Assembly: GCA_964019425.1 (NCBI GenBank)
Contig: OZ025860.1
Location: 62,001-126,000, forward strand
Source: Flectonema sp. DT1601
Lineage: Eukaryota > Euglenozoa > Diplonemea > Diplonemida > Diplonemidae
Direction: 5' to 3'
Length of the DNA: 64,000 nucleotides
Shown: in pieces, positions 23,401 to 34,163 of the stretch
How positions within the stretch are numbered: the stretch's first letter is position 1
Layout: every line of letters starts with the position of its first letter
The notes under the pieces: generated by a model
Database searches by the model: none
Told to the model about the DNA's origin: nothing
The model's input: only the letters and a program-made list of their open reading frames with translations
Position numbers and translations under genes: made by a program

Positions 23401-23478
23401 TGTCTAGGAAGACACAGCAGATGACTGAAACCCATTCTAATTACAACGAAAAGGGATGCTAAACAATAGATTCCAACT
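20434..23478. other. Intergenic, homopolymer-rich
   Basis: About 3 kb without a convincing gene. Long A/T runs are frequent (20691-20710, 21055-21081, 21338-21364, 21940-21960). A perfect 6-bp hairpin (ACTCAG at 23056-23061, CTGAGT at 23068-23073) is present. It is too small to call an RNA gene. Confidence 0.5.
22681..22707. repeat. (CTTT)n microsatellite
   Basis: About seven tandem CTTT units running into a T run. It lies in gene-free DNA. Confidence 0.9.
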
Positions 23479-24558
23479 TCAAGGTGACAGCACCATGCTG
23501 GTCATCCTGCTCTTTGAGAACGAGTCTTCTCGTGAGTATCGAGATCTTGCTGGTAGCGCGTATGAGTCATCACTGCAGTCGTATCTTTTAACTGGACTGC
23601 TACCACTAGTACTACTTCTAGTGCTGATGCTACTAATACTGTAGTCACCTGATTTAGTCTTTCTCTTTGAATTCCGTTCTGGAGTGTTACAGTATAGTGT
23701 GAGCCTCGGTGAGACCATCGGTTTTTGACAGTACATTTGCATGTTCTCACTAAAGTGAATTAACTGTCTTCTGAAGTCAGTGTTCTGTAAGACTGGAGCC
23801 CTTCTCAAAGCAACACTTTCAATAGCTTCTGGTAGCTTTGAACCTTCTTGAGCAACACGAAGTGCGATTGCCATCGCCACAGAACGGTTTACAGCTTTTA
23901 AGCAATGCAATAATACTTTCTGTTTCTTACTTTTAGCGTATTCTGCAATTCTCAAACACTGAGCAAAGTGATTACATAAGAGAGGGTAGTCGTGGGTATC
24001 CCTAGCATCAATTAATGTTAATTGAATACCATGAGGGTGATATAATGTTGCAGGAGTCAGTTGTTGGTCTGGGCACATGTTAATAACGTGTGAGAATCCA
24101 TCTTCTGCTACTCGTTGGGCTTGACAAGCGTACTTAGCAGTACCACAGAATATCCACGGAGTGATTTCAAAGGGAGAATGATCTTCACCAGTTGAGAGTC
24201 GAATCTTATCTTCAGCAGAGCATTCGACAACCTTCGATAAAAGTTCTTCTAATCCACGAAGGCGTTCACTCTTAACAGGAGTATGAAACTGTCCCTTTCT
24301 TGGTAATCCACCAGCACATCTTTTTTCTCTAGCTGGTGGAAGTTGGTCAGGTACTAAAGACTTTCTTTTACGTCTCTTACTACCAGGACCTTCAGTGTGA
24401 TGAACCAACAGTGGATTATTAAGTCTAACAGGACTTATTGTTCCTTCACTCACATCATCTCCCCTGTCTGGTGGACTAATACTATCAAATGTCGAAGAGT
24501 CGTCACAGAGATTCAATTTCCGCCTCGCCATCAACGGAGACTCGTATGTCAGCGACAT
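23479..24558 (-). CDS. Dual-specificity protein phosphatase
   Basis: A 359-aa Cys-based phosphatase. The DSP domain spans about residues 130-272. It starts with the TPWIFCGTAKYA segment (like the I.P.LYLG strand of DUSPs), then VINMC, a candidate general acid Asp in LIDARDTHDYPLL (184-190), and the P-loop HCLKAVNRS (218-226) with nucleophile Cys219 and Arg225. The usual Gly of HCxxGxxR is Ala222 here, an unusual but tolerable change. The N-terminus (1-125) is disordered and holds a basic KRRKRK cluster (61-66), a possible nuclear signal. The C-terminal 85 residues are Ser/Thr-rich. There is no intron and the ATG at 24558 is the first in frame. MAP-kinase-type or atypical targets cannot be told apart; no kinase-docking domain is evident. 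Confidence 0.92.
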   Translation of the reverse strand: MSLTYESPLMARRKLNLCDDSSTFDSISPPDRGDDVSEGTISPVRLNNPLLVHHTEGPGSKRRKRKSLVPDQLPPAREKRCAGGLPRKGQFHTPVKSERLRGLEELLSKVVECSAEDKIRLSTGEDHSPFEITPWIFCGTAKYACQAQRVAEDGFSHVINMCPDQQLTPATLYHPHGIQLTLIDARDTHDYPLLCNHFAQCLRIAEYAKSKKQKVLLHCLKAVNRSVAMAIALRVAQEGSKLPEAIESVALRRAPVLQNTDFRRQLIHFSENMQMYCQKPMVSPRLTLYCNTPERNSKRKTKSGDYSISSISTRSSTSGSSPVKRYDCSDDSYALPARSRYSREDSFSKSRMTSMVLSP

Positions 24559-25277
24559 CTTAGGGAGTGGGAGAGAAGCGGTGCTGATGAAGGTGATAAT
24601 TTAAAAAAAAAAAAGATAAACACAAAAATAACATCACATCATTTCGTCGCCAATCCATTTAAAACATCTGTTGTAAACAAAAAGAAACTACACTAAATTA
24701 AAGTCACACAAACCAGTACATTGTGAAGAGCAGGTAATGTTTGTTACTACCAGACTCTTGACAACAAATAAGAAGTCGAATCGAAAAGAAATGAGTACTC
24801 GTCAACTAGCAAGACGGAAGACAACAATCACCACAGGGGGGGAAATCTCAGGTTACATTCTGACAGAAGATTAATAAAACCCTCAAAAAAGAAAAAAAAA
24901 CAACGATTACAATAATTAACCAAAAACTGCGGGATGCTTTTCTCTCGTAGAATAAAAATTTGAAACAAAACCATTCAGATAAGCAGCCTTATATTTTGTT
25001 GATCGCCAGCTAGTTTCACCGGAGCACCGGGAAACAGATATCATTTGACATAATAAATAACGGATCTTAATCTGAATAGTTTATTCTCCGACTTCGTCGG
25101 TGCAAAAATAAAAAATAAAAAAATCTAATGCGCTTGAATGAGGGCGGCGGAGCTATTTCTGCCGATCATCCCGACCACATGAAGAAGTGAGAGAGCCAGC
25201 GGAGGTAAACGCAGAAAAAAAAAGAAAAAAAAAAAACATTTTTCGGATGTTCTTAAATATAACCTCGAAAAGACAGA
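24559..25277. other. Intergenic
   Basis: About 720 bp upstream of the phosphatase gene. It is AT-rich with short A runs and shows no gene. Just before the phosphatase start, a T run followed by CATCAG and about 27 nt of leader resembles a splice acceptor. Confidence 0.5.
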
Positions 25278-25799
25278 CTACAACGTGCATATCTCATCAT
25301 CGGTATATTTCATTATTTCTTTTAAGTTGTCCTCATCTTCAAGAGCGGCAGCTATTCGTTCCTTATCGTTAATTCTTTTGTTAATTTCATGTTCATCATT
25401 ATGTGTTCCCGGAGTCAGACGAAGGTCAACTTTCCATTTTACTTCTGGTGGGAGATATCGAAGAAGCCGTTCATGGCAGCAAAGTGCCATTTGCGGAGCC
25501 AAGTGACAGTGGGGCACAGTTGGGGTTATAGAAATTGATATGGTTGCGTGTTTGAAATTATCATTTTTATAATTTACGTTTATCTTTCGAGATTGTACAA
25601 CTTTTAATTCACCGAGATTGAATTGAGGATGCTCTGGATCCTTTATAACACGAAGAACTTCGAAAACGTCTTCATGAGCAAACTTCGTCGCCATTTCTTT
25701 GCAAGTCAACATTCTGTCTCCGCACATTGTTTGATCATCGCTGCCTTCATCGTCACTCCCTTCTTCGAGAAGTCGTTTCTCAAGTTCATGTCTTTCCAT
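25278..25799 (-). CDS. CIAO2: CIAO2/MIP18 family cytosolic Fe-S assembly factor
   Basis: A 173-aa protein when started at the ATG at 25799. It belongs to the MIP18 (FAM96) family, which works with CIAO1 and MMS19 to hand Fe-S clusters to cytosolic and nuclear proteins. Matching segments are VIKDPEHPQFNLGELKVV (51-68), the ITPTVPHCHL strand with the conserved Cys98, LTPGTHNDEHEINKR (128-142) and DKERIAAALED (145-155). These cover the whole domain, and the length fits the family (about 160 aa). The N-terminus is acidic. The frame is open 43 codons further upstream to an ATG at 25928, but that stretch encodes a hydrophobic AT-rich segment unlike any CIAO2. It ends in CAACAG, so it may be an intron preceded by a tiny first exon; the phases I tried do not fit well. 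Confidence 0.9.
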   Translation of the reverse strand: MERHELEKRLLEEGSDDEGSDDQTMCGDRMLTCKEMATKFAHEDVFEVLRVIKDPEHPQFNLGELKVVQSRKINVNYKNDNFKHATISISITPTVPHCHLAPQMALCCHERLLRYLPPEVKWKVDLRLTPGTHNDEHEINKRINDKERIAAALEDEDNLKEIMKYTDDEICTL

Positions 25800-28147
25800 T
25801 TCAGTAGATCTGTTGAATAGTTTTATTATTAAAAATAATGTATTTTGAGAAAAAATGATAATGAAAACATCAATAAAGTGTTCTACTGTTTCATAACATT
25901 GTGGAAAACCATTAGTCTCAGAGGCCATAATCTTATACTATTTGTTCCTTTTCAGCCTTTCATCAGTAATCGGAACTCCAGGACAGTTATTTAACCCAAC
26001 GTTGTTGTGAATGCTCTGGGGAAGTACCTCACAGTAATAGAGGACTCAATACAGTTCCGTCTTCTAATAATAAAAGAAATAAAATAATCAACACTAACGA
26101 CTACCAAATAAAAACAACAACATGAAGTACATGAGGAAACGATTGCCTTTTTGTGAGGAGGCGGATGCTTGTTCAATTTTCTTTATAAAAAATACTTTAC
26201 TAAAATTTTTTCATTATTTTCATTATTTTCCTTTTTCCTTTTTTCGTTTTTCTTTTGTAGTGAGAGACGTTGTCAACCTCATGTATGCCAATCGAATCAA
26301 AGCGGGTATCCTCCTTCTGGTTTCCCAATTGGGGATTTGTTACAAAGCAAGAACTTCTCGAAAGAAGGAAAAAAAAAAGAAAAAAAAAAAGAAATATTTG
26401 TTCACGGTTTTCTTGTTGTGTGCAAACTGAAAACAAGAAAAACCTCCAAAAACTCGCAGAAACGAAGACTTGCAAAAAAAAAAAAAAAAAAAAAATTCGA
26501 AAAGCAACATATTTGCAATTTCGAAAAATTTTTTTTCCAGCATTCGAACAGGATACAAGCAGAGGGAACTATTTTCCTAAGGCAGGGAACTTAACAGCCT
26601 GGTTAGGATGACTGATAGTTATCAAAGTTGTAGGGTAGTTGACATAAAGTCAATAATCCTATACTACTTATTTGTATACTTTTTCTACTAGAAAAATTCC
26701 TTCTTCATGCTTGAGCCAAATAGACTCGTTTAGAGGAAGAGCAAAAAAATAGTTGAAAGAAAAAAAAAAAAAAAAAAAAACAACAACAAACCGATTTAAA
26801 GATACATAACATGTGGACAGGGGGATGACAATGAAGGGGAAACATAACAACTGACAAAAAAGAATAACAAAAAATAAGTTTAAAAAAAAAAAACAAGGAA
26901 ACATTTGTATCCCGGCAGTAAAAAATGAGGAGATACAATAAACAATCTGACTAAAAAATTGGTGTTCCACTTGTTGGAGACACAGTAGAGATACCTGAAG
27001 TTGTGAAGGCCAGTTATTTTATATCAGTTGGTTGAACCAAACAAACAAACCCACTCAAACAGAAGCAGAGCTAACACTCAACTCTGATGAGAACGATGAA
27101 TGGAGAGGAGAACATTATATAAATCGAATAAATAATTCTCCACTCCTGTCTCGCAAAAAAAAAGTTGAGGAGGTCTTCACAGACTGGAGTGATCAATACC
27201 GACAAGCAGACCTCATCTTTAGGTACATTGTCACTAATGTCAACTGTCGTCAGGAATACCTAACAACGCCGACCAAAAAAAGTGGGACACTCCAAAAAAA
27301 AAAAAAAAAAATAGTAATAATATAAAAACAAAGAATTTTGTTGAAAATCCTGGTTAAAAAAAGTTACAATGAAAAAAAAAAAAAAAAAAAAAAAAGGGGG
27401 TTCCCGAAAAAAACTAGCATACACAGAGAACTATTTTTAATGTTAATTCTTAAGAGAGTCTGAACTTCAGCATGAGAGACTTTCATAATCGAACTCGACA
27501 ATAGACTAACATCAAACAGAGAACAGTTGACCTTTTTTTAATCCTATAACAAAAATTATTTAACGAGCTGCTTCACCAAACACGTGAAGAGAACCTAATT
27601 CCTTAAAAGTACAAGAATAAAAATCCAAAAGAGACTGAAGAGATTGAGAGATGGGAGAGTCGAATTTTTTGTTATTTTTTTTTTTTTTTTTTTTTCCCCA
27701 AAGCACGAATAAAAAGGACCACTGATTTACAAATTGATTGGTGCCGACAATAAATAGAGAGCGTAGCAGCATGTATCAATCAATAGGAGAGTATATATTT
27801 TTTCCATGATATCTACGGCTGTCAAACACGACAATACCGTGATGCTATCACTAATATTAATATAACAAACTACTACTACCAGACAGGATCGCCTAGTATG
27901 TCACCATAAGCGGAAGGACTTCTTTTTTTTTTTTTTTTTTTTTTTCAAAGCCGCGTTTTTTGAATGGTTGTAATAATAAAGGTCACTAAGATCAAAAAAG
28001 TGAATAATTTGAATTACAAGTAAATGATTCAATAGGAATAAAGGGGAATATAATAAAAAACAAGAATAGTATCCCCGTTTAATATCTCCTCTCTCTCCTT
28101 GCGTGTGTGTTTCATCTGATTTCAGTTCTTGTGTGCTGACTTCAGTT
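25800..28147. other. Intergenic
   Basis: About 2.3 kb without a supportable gene. Several A runs (26365-26393, 26475-26495, 26760-26780, 27371-27394) produce spurious Lys- or Phe-rich frames. A 97-codon plus-strand frame at 27032-27325 has a varied composition but starts at TTG and ends in A runs. Confidence 0.5.
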
Positions 28148-30853
28148 TTAACGGCGGTGTCTTGCGCTAGTTCCTCTTCGTTGAGCTGGTGGAGGAGAGG
28201 AGTCTCTGTGTCCAAATGGGGATTCTTGCCAAGTTTCAAAAGCAGAGAGGGATTCCTTAGCAGTTTTTCTACTGGTTCTCGGTGGGGATGTGCTTGAATC
28301 GCGTAGCCAAACTGTTAACTTGTTCCTCGCTCTCTCTTCACGTTTTTGACGAGATCCAGCACCAACAACATTAGGAGAAGTCATCCACTCTGCTGCAGCA
28401 TCTTGGTAGTCACCAAGTGCTCCTGTTAGGTTTTGAATAGTGTCAGCTTTCTTTTCTAAAACAGGTTGGAGGTTAGCAATCTTCTCCCCCCGCCCACCAT
28501 TTGAAATTTTTGCAGCAACAGCCAAGACGTCTCCAGAGACACATCGCTCACCTCCCAAGGTTTTTATTATTTTAGTGTCAGCTTCGTGCATTTCCCGCAA
28601 CAACAGGCATTGCTTTTTATAGCGATCTTTGCGATGCATAGACTCGGTTATAGTTTCTTCAGCGACGTATAATTCAGCTTGAAGGGTTTTGACGAGTCTG
28701 CGAAGCTCATCGAGCTCGGAGGTGTTTGCTTGTTGAAGATGAAGATTCTCAGCCTGCGCTTTAGCAGTGTCTCGTCTTGTTTCTTGAAGTTGTTCGCGGA
28801 TGTGATTGATTTCGTATTCGGCTTTTTCCTTCAAGTTTTGAAGTTCCATTCGAGAAATGCCATCGTTGCGGACTTTATCTTCTCGCTCAGCCTTCAAATG
28901 GATTTCTGACTGCTGTAACTCTCTTCGTAAAACAGCTTCGTCCTGTTTCATTGCAGTCAGCCGTCTTTCATAATCGTGTAATCCTTGAGAAGTGGAGTCA
29001 ATTTCTCCTTTCATTTGTTCAAATGTTGAAACGACCACTTTTCTGATGCCATCAGCAGACATGTCATTCATACTTACTTGAATTCCTAATTGCTGCATCA
29101 TTTGACGAGAGGTTTGAGAATTAGATTCTTGTTCAGCTTTAATACGACTGACATCTCCAATAGCATCGTCAAGTTTCTGTCTTTGAACTTCTTTTTCTTT
29201 TTTTACATTTTCGAAGCTTTTCATTGTGGCTCCCAAGAGTACGTCTTTTTCCTCCATGTCGTTGTTAATTCTTTTAAATGTTTCTTGAAGGCGGGCAGTT
29301 TCTTCTTTAAGGTGTTCTTTTTCTTCGATGAGGAGTTTGAGTTGTTTCTTTTCCTTTTCTAGAACGAAGGCGCTGCGAAATGCGGATGCGAATTTTTGTT
29401 TTTTCGACTTGATTACTTCGAATTTTAATTCCTGTTCTCTTTCTTGCATTTCTGCCAAGTCTTCCTGAGCTGATGATAGCTGCTGACGTTCAACTTCTAA
29501 CTGTTCCTGGAGTTCAACAGCTTCTTCAGAAGACACTCCTTGTTCTTGAGCTAATCGCAGCTTTTCTTCTAATTCATGAATTTGTGCTTTCAGTTCTCTC
29601 GCTTGCTTGTCAACAGCTACTTCTTGTTTTATTGCTCTGTTGACAATCGCTTTTGCTTTTAGACCATATCTCAGAGTGCTGACAGTGTCTTCTTTATTAT
29701 CATTGTGAGGAGAGATAGTACAAATCATCATAGTCTTACTGTTACCACCTAAACTATCCTTAAGTACCCAAGTAAGCATGGATTCTCTGTAGGGAGGTAC
29801 TTTTTTTGCTCCTTTGCTGTTTTCGATCAAAACGTCGATGACTTTTCGTAGAGTTGAAAGTGATAAATTGATACTTTTTGCTTCGTCAGCAACTTGTCCA
29901 GTCGCACCAGTTTTACTGATCCTCTCAGAACCAGCCAAGTCAACTAAATTTATAGTCGCGTGACCTTTTGATTTGGTATCCGTCTGACTTGTGTAAATAT
30001 GAATTTGAAATATCGCATGTGATCTTGATGAAGTGGCATTCATCTTCGTACTGGCGAGAGCTCTTTGACCGATTCCGTGTTCCATTTCTTTTTTACATAT
30101 TTCACTCGTTTGAACAACTTTAGTCTGCAATCCATCAACAAAAACTCCATAAATTGGATGCTGTCGAATCTTAACGGCAGCGTAGTCGCTGTTCTTATTC
30201 TTCGCAAATAAATCTTTTACCTGTTCGTTATAAATTTCTAAGAATGTTACTTCTACTTTGTAAATAGTTTTCGGTTTGTTAACTTTTTCTTCTTCGATGT
30301 GTTTAAAAAGGTTTTCAACGATACGGGGACTAATTCCCATGTGTTCACCCTCACTGTCACCAAGCATAGAATAAGACTTTCCAGACCCGGTTTGTCCATA
30401 AGCAAAGATGCACGTGTTGTAAGATTCCCAGGCGTTAATTAATGCTATCTTACCAGTCACTTCATAGACGTCTATTTGAGTTGCGAATCCATTTGATGAC
30501 ATTGGGAAGTCCTCACAAGTAGATTCTGGTATCGACCAAAAACAAGAATCATACTCAAAATCACATCCAGCTTTCACTCCAGAGAAGTCGTCTTCTAAGA
30601 CAGAGGTTACTTTTCCATCCATTTCTACAACACATTTTAACTCTTCTCCTTGATCTCTGGAAATCTCAATTTCTCTTTTATTAAAAGGTCGGACTCTGAC
30701 CATAACTTGAACATTATTTGTAACTGCGCGAGGACTTCTGCTACTCGCGGATCGAGGAGGTGGAGAAGTAGAATCGTGTCGCATCATGCTTCCCCTTCTT
30801 TCCATTGTACTGCCTCTCCTTTCCATCGTACTTCCTCTTCGCTCTCGACTCAT
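28148..30853 (-). CDS. Kinesin-like motor protein, kinesin-3-like
   Basis: A 901-aa ATP-driven microtubule motor. The motor domain covers about residues 46-410: VQVMVRVRPF (48-57), P-loop GQTGSGKS (153-160), switch I NATSSRSH (272-279), switch II DLAGSE (305-310), and the SMLGDSEG...GISPRIVENLF segment that is typical of kinesin-3. A long coiled coil (about 411-770) follows, then a Ser/Arg/Pro-rich tail. I see no FHA or PH domain, so membership of kinesin-3 rests on the motor alone. The motor being N-terminal implies plus-end movement by family rule. The first 25 residues contain a threefold repeat of the heptad RRGSTME/M, visible also as a 21-bp repeat in the DNA. No intron is apparent. The coiled-coil gene ends 223 bp upstream of this start. 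Confidence 0.96.
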   Translation of the reverse strand: MSRERRGSTMERRGSTMERRGSMMRHDSTSPPPRSASSRSPRAVTNNVQVMVRVRPFNKREIEISRDQGEELKCVVEMDGKVTSVLEDDFSGVKAGCDFEYDSCFWSIPESTCEDFPMSSNGFATQIDVYEVTGKIALINAWESYNTCIFAYGQTGSGKSYSMLGDSEGEHMGISPRIVENLFKHIEEEKVNKPKTIYKVEVTFLEIYNEQVKDLFAKNKNSDYAAVKIRQHPIYGVFVDGLQTKVVQTSEICKKEMEHGIGQRALASTKMNATSSRSHAIFQIHIYTSQTDTKSKGHATINLVDLAGSERISKTGATGQVADEAKSINLSLSTLRKVIDVLIENSKGAKKVPPYRESMLTWVLKDSLGGNSKTMMICTISPHNDNKEDTVSTLRYGLKAKAIVNRAIKQEVAVDKQARELKAQIHELEEKLRLAQEQGVSSEEAVELQEQLEVERQQLSSAQEDLAEMQEREQELKFEVIKSKKQKFASAFRSAFVLEKEKKQLKLLIEEKEHLKEETARLQETFKRINNDMEEKDVLLGATMKSFENVKKEKEVQRQKLDDAIGDVSRIKAEQESNSQTSRQMMQQLGIQVSMNDMSADGIRKVVVSTFEQMKGEIDSTSQGLHDYERRLTAMKQDEAVLRRELQQSEIHLKAEREDKVRNDGISRMELQNLKEKAEYEINHIREQLQETRRDTAKAQAENLHLQQANTSELDELRRLVKTLQAELYVAEETITESMHRKDRYKKQCLLLREMHEADTKIIKTLGGERCVSGDVLAVAAKISNGGRGEKIANLQPVLEKKADTIQNLTGALGDYQDAAAEWMTSPNVVGAGSRQKREERARNKLTVWLRDSSTSPPRTSRKTAKESLSAFETWQESPFGHRDSSPPPAQRRGTSARHRR

Positions 30854-31076
30854 CTTATTGACAAACTGAACGAAATAAATAAATTTGATTTGAGTTATGC
30901 TCGTGCTCTACTTTCAGTAATCTCAATTGCTATGGAGTACGGCTGTGGAGAAAAAAAAAAAAAAAAACATATATTCTCGACGCAAGTACTTTAATCAAAC
31001 GACTAATCAATTCTATATAATTACAATAACAATAACAAGTAACAGTGAGCCTCCACTCAAAGTTAAGAAAGTGTTT

Positions 31077-32372
31077 TCACGAATCCATTAGTTGGTCTGG
31101 TTGTGAATCATTAATTGGATCACCAGATTCCTGAAGTATTTGTGTCATCTCTAGAACAGCGTCAGGTAAGAGTTGTTCAAGAGATTGCATCATGTCACCT
31201 GGGATTTGTAATTTTGACATAAACGACTTCAGCATTCGATTCTCTTGTTCCATATCAATCAAACGAGAGTGAAGCTCTGCAGCATTTGAAGCTATCCGTT
31301 CAGCTCCTGTTTTCTCATTTTCATCCCAAAGTGTAGTCGTGACCCTCTCCAACTCAACTTCCATCATTGAAATGGTTTCGTTCGCATCTGATAATTCAGT
31401 TTCAAGTAGTTCTACCATTTCCTGATTTTCTTTTATTTCTTCTTCTTGTTGTTCAAATTGAAGGGTTGCTGTTTCTGCTCCCTTCCCCAACATTTGAATG
31501 GCTTTACAGATAGTGGCTGTTGATACTCCGTCTTGTGTTTCAATCTTTTTAATTATTCTATTCGATTCACTTTTAAGAGTGAGGACGTCAAGTGTATCAC
31601 TTTCTTGTAACAGTTTCTGAACACAAGCAGAAAGCTGTTCGAGGTACTCTTGAGATTCGATTATGTCGTTAGTCATTTCTGATTTAAAAGGACTTCGTAA
31701 GTATTCCAGTAACTCTGTCGTGTCTTGAATTGGTTGCTCATCTGTCTCTCTCGTGCTGCTCATTTCTATTAGATTTATTACTTGTTCACAACTGGTTGTA
31801 ATATCTCCAGCGATGACTCGACTACCTGCAATGTGTTGTTGTCGTTCCTTTATTTGTTCTCGTTCTGACCAAAGTAACTCTCTTCTCGCTTTCTCTAACA
31901 AACCATTTACAGTTTCTGATATGAGAGGTTCATCTCTGATACGATCATGTGAGGGTGACATGATCGCTAGTTGCTGCTCCATATTACTGCTCTTTGATTG
32001 TTCTTGAATAAGAGCCTCTCGTAGTGTTTGATTCTCGCGATATAATTTTATATTCGCCGGATGTCTGTGAAACGAATCATCTGACAACGCTTCAGCCAAA
32101 TCTGCTTTTGCATCTTCAAAATCAGCCGACAACATCTTCACAGTATTCGCTAATTGCTCATTCTTTGCTGATAAGTAATAGATTTCTTCTTCTCCACTTT
32201 CAACTACAGTCTGTAAAGCTGTGTAGTCAATATTTGATTTCTTTATTGGAATTTCTTTATGAGTTCGCAGCTGTCTCGCCATGTCATCCAACAGTCTTCC
32301 TTGTTCTTCAACTTGTTGTACTAAACTTTTATTATATTTTAGTAGAGAAGATACATCTGGTGACTTCGACAT
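31077..32372 (-). CDS. Coiled-coil protein of unknown function
   Basis: A 431-aa intronless frame from the ATG at 32372. It is predicted mostly alpha-helical, with heptad-like Leu/Glu patterns at about residues 8-40, 60-150 and 300-390, separated by less regular acidic stretches. I recognise no family. Composition (high Glu, Gln, Ser, Leu) fits a structural or cytoskeletal protein. It lies head-to-tail upstream of the kinesin gene with a short gap of 223 bp, which suggests, but does not show, a shared role. A perfect 23-bp tandem duplication sits 30-75 bp upstream of its start codon. Confidence 0.85.
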   Translation of the reverse strand: MSKSPDVSSLLKYNKSLVQQVEEQGRLLDDMARQLRTHKEIPIKKSNIDYTALQTVVESGEEEIYYLSAKNEQLANTVKMLSADFEDAKADLAEALSDDSFHRHPANIKLYRENQTLREALIQEQSKSSNMEQQLAIMSPSHDRIRDEPLISETVNGLLEKARRELLWSEREQIKERQQHIAGSRVIAGDITTSCEQVINLIEMSSTRETDEQPIQDTTELLEYLRSPFKSEMTNDIIESQEYLEQLSACVQKLLQESDTLDVLTLKSESNRIIKKIETQDGVSTATICKAIQMLGKGAETATLQFEQQEEEIKENQEMVELLETELSDANETISMMEVELERVTTTLWDENEKTGAERIASNAAELHSRLIDMEQENRMLKSFMSKLQIPGDMMQSLEQLLPDAVLEMTQILQESGDPINDSQPDQLMDS

Positions 32373-32401
32373 GTTTAGTTTGGGTTTTTATGAAACCTGT
32401 T

Positions 32402-32447
32402 GGATGAGTGTATGATGTTGTCGCGGATGAGTGTATGATGTTGTCGC
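32402..32447. repeat. Perfect 23-bp tandem duplication upstream of coiled-coil gene
   Basis: Bases 32402-32424 are repeated exactly at 32425-32447 with no spacer. The unit begins GGATGAGTGTAT. It lies 30-75 bp upstream of the ATG at 32372, in what should be the 5'UTR or promoter of the coiled-coil gene. Confidence 0.95.
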
Positions 32448-33433
32448 ATGCTTTGGATGACCTGTTTTCTTTGAGTTGGGGGGGTTAAAATATTATTTTT
32501 TCCTTTACTTGATCTCGCCCTCGGTTAGTCTCATCGTAATATTGTATTAGACTTTGAAAGGAATAAAAAAAAAAAAAAAAAAAAAAAATTGGGAAATAAG
32601 AATTATCACTACCACTTATTTTTATGACGACTGACGCCAATGTTCTTAGCCAGTCGCTGGATTAAAGAGTCTCTCCGTTCGCAAGTCGCAGATTTTCATC
32701 CATTCAAAGGCAAGTAATGAATAGCCAAGGTAGGGGCTTGCCCCCCGTGACTTTACTCAATTTCGGATTAAAGCATATTTTCTGGTTGTTCAATCAGAAG
32801 GGAGATGAGTACCACCCTCAAAGAGATTATAAACTATTTTTTATGTATAAATCTAATTGTTGCATCTACTTCTACCGACTGACCATTCTGGAGGTAGCTA
32901 ACGGTGAGGTAGATGTCATGCTTTTACTGAATGATCACACACTGGCTATTCAGGCTGATCCTTTTCTATGAGAAAGGGGAGGCCACACTTTCTCTTAATT
33001 CTTTTTTTTTTTTTTTTTTTTTTATTCAAGTTTTTTCTTTCTTTCTGTTTGTATCAGTTCCTATTTCATATAAAACATGTTAATTAAAAAAAAAAAAAAA
33101 AAATTTAAAAAAAATTAAGAAGGAAAAAAACGACTTCATTCTGGATTCGCATCTCTGCAACAGTCGGTACTAAGAAGGGCAACGACTGCCTTTTTATTCT
33201 TTTTTTTTTTGGTATTGCACACGAAACAAAAGGGGAAGGGGAAAAAAAAAATGAATCGGGTCTCCAAGGAATTGCTCAACCCTCTGGCTGGGATCTAACT
33301 AAGCGCACAGCACTGTTATTGTGATTTAGCGCTCAATAGGGCCGCATCTGCTCGCAAAAAAAAGGATATAATAAATGGAGTTTTTGTGTTTCAGAAAACA
33401 CAACTTCAGTACAAATATAACCTATTTCCTCAA

Positions 33434-33466
<33 letters not shown>

Positions 33467-34163
33467 CCCCCACGTCCCTCAACTTAATACTTAATCAAGG
33501 GAAGTGCTCAACTGCAACAACAGAAAAGTGAACGGACTATTTTATGAGAGAAATGATATACGCTTAAAAACTACTATTTTTTTTTTTTTTTTTTTTTTTG
33601 AACATAATACACACACACAGTCAACATACAATAAAAGGGGACTTGTATTAATAATGCCGACATGTTTTCTAAGATGGTACTCAAATCTCCAAAAAAAAAA
33701 AAAAAAACAGAAGAAAGTCTCAACACAATTGATAACCGACTAAAAATAATTTTGTTAGAAACCACGAAGCAGACAGGGTAGGGTAGACTATTTATGAATG
33801 TAACTAGAGTGGGAAGGTAAACGTAATATAAAAAAAAAAGAAAACAAAGTTAAAGGGCGGTAATGGGATGTCGCGAAGTAAACTACACTTTCCATAAGCG
33901 GCTAAGAAAGGAAAGGAAAACATGCTCTTGTTGCTGTTGTTAACTTTCTTAAACTAGTTACCTACTTCTCATCCAGAAGCACTTTCTAAACTTACTATCA
34001 GTTTGGGTTGCTACGCTAGCCTTCCCAAATTAATAAACACGTTTGCTTATACAGGTACAGATATCTGCTTGACAGACGCAAAAAGTGTTACAAGTAGGTT
34101 ATTGAATCACTTTTATGTACTAAGTGTGTAGCACAGGCTGATTATTATAAAAGCCGACGGCGA
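32448..34163. other. Intergenic
   Basis: About 1.7 kb with no supported gene. A/T runs occur at 33002-33023, 33439-33466 and 33577-33599. An 84-codon plus-strand frame with an ATG at 32717 is the best open frame but resembles nothing I know and lies opposite to every other gene. Confidence 0.5.

Noticed and set aside
26122-26611. Overlapping plus-strand frames rich in Phe and Lys
   Set aside because: They arise from T and A homopolymers read in three frames and contain no structured sequence.
27032-27325. A plus-strand 97-codon frame with mixed composition
   Set aside because: It has no ATG start, ends in A runs, lies opposite to all other genes and matches nothing I know.
27901-28239. A minus-strand 112-codon frame overlapping the kinesin 3' end
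   Set aside because: Its first part looks protein-like, but it overlaps the kinesin C-terminus in another frame and then runs into hydrophobic and poly-Lys sequence. It is most likely 3'UTR.
32717-32971. A plus-strand 84-codon frame starting with ATG
   Set aside because: The composition is plausible, but there is no recognisable domain, the strand is opposite to all other genes, and a frame of this length is expected by chance in 64 kb.
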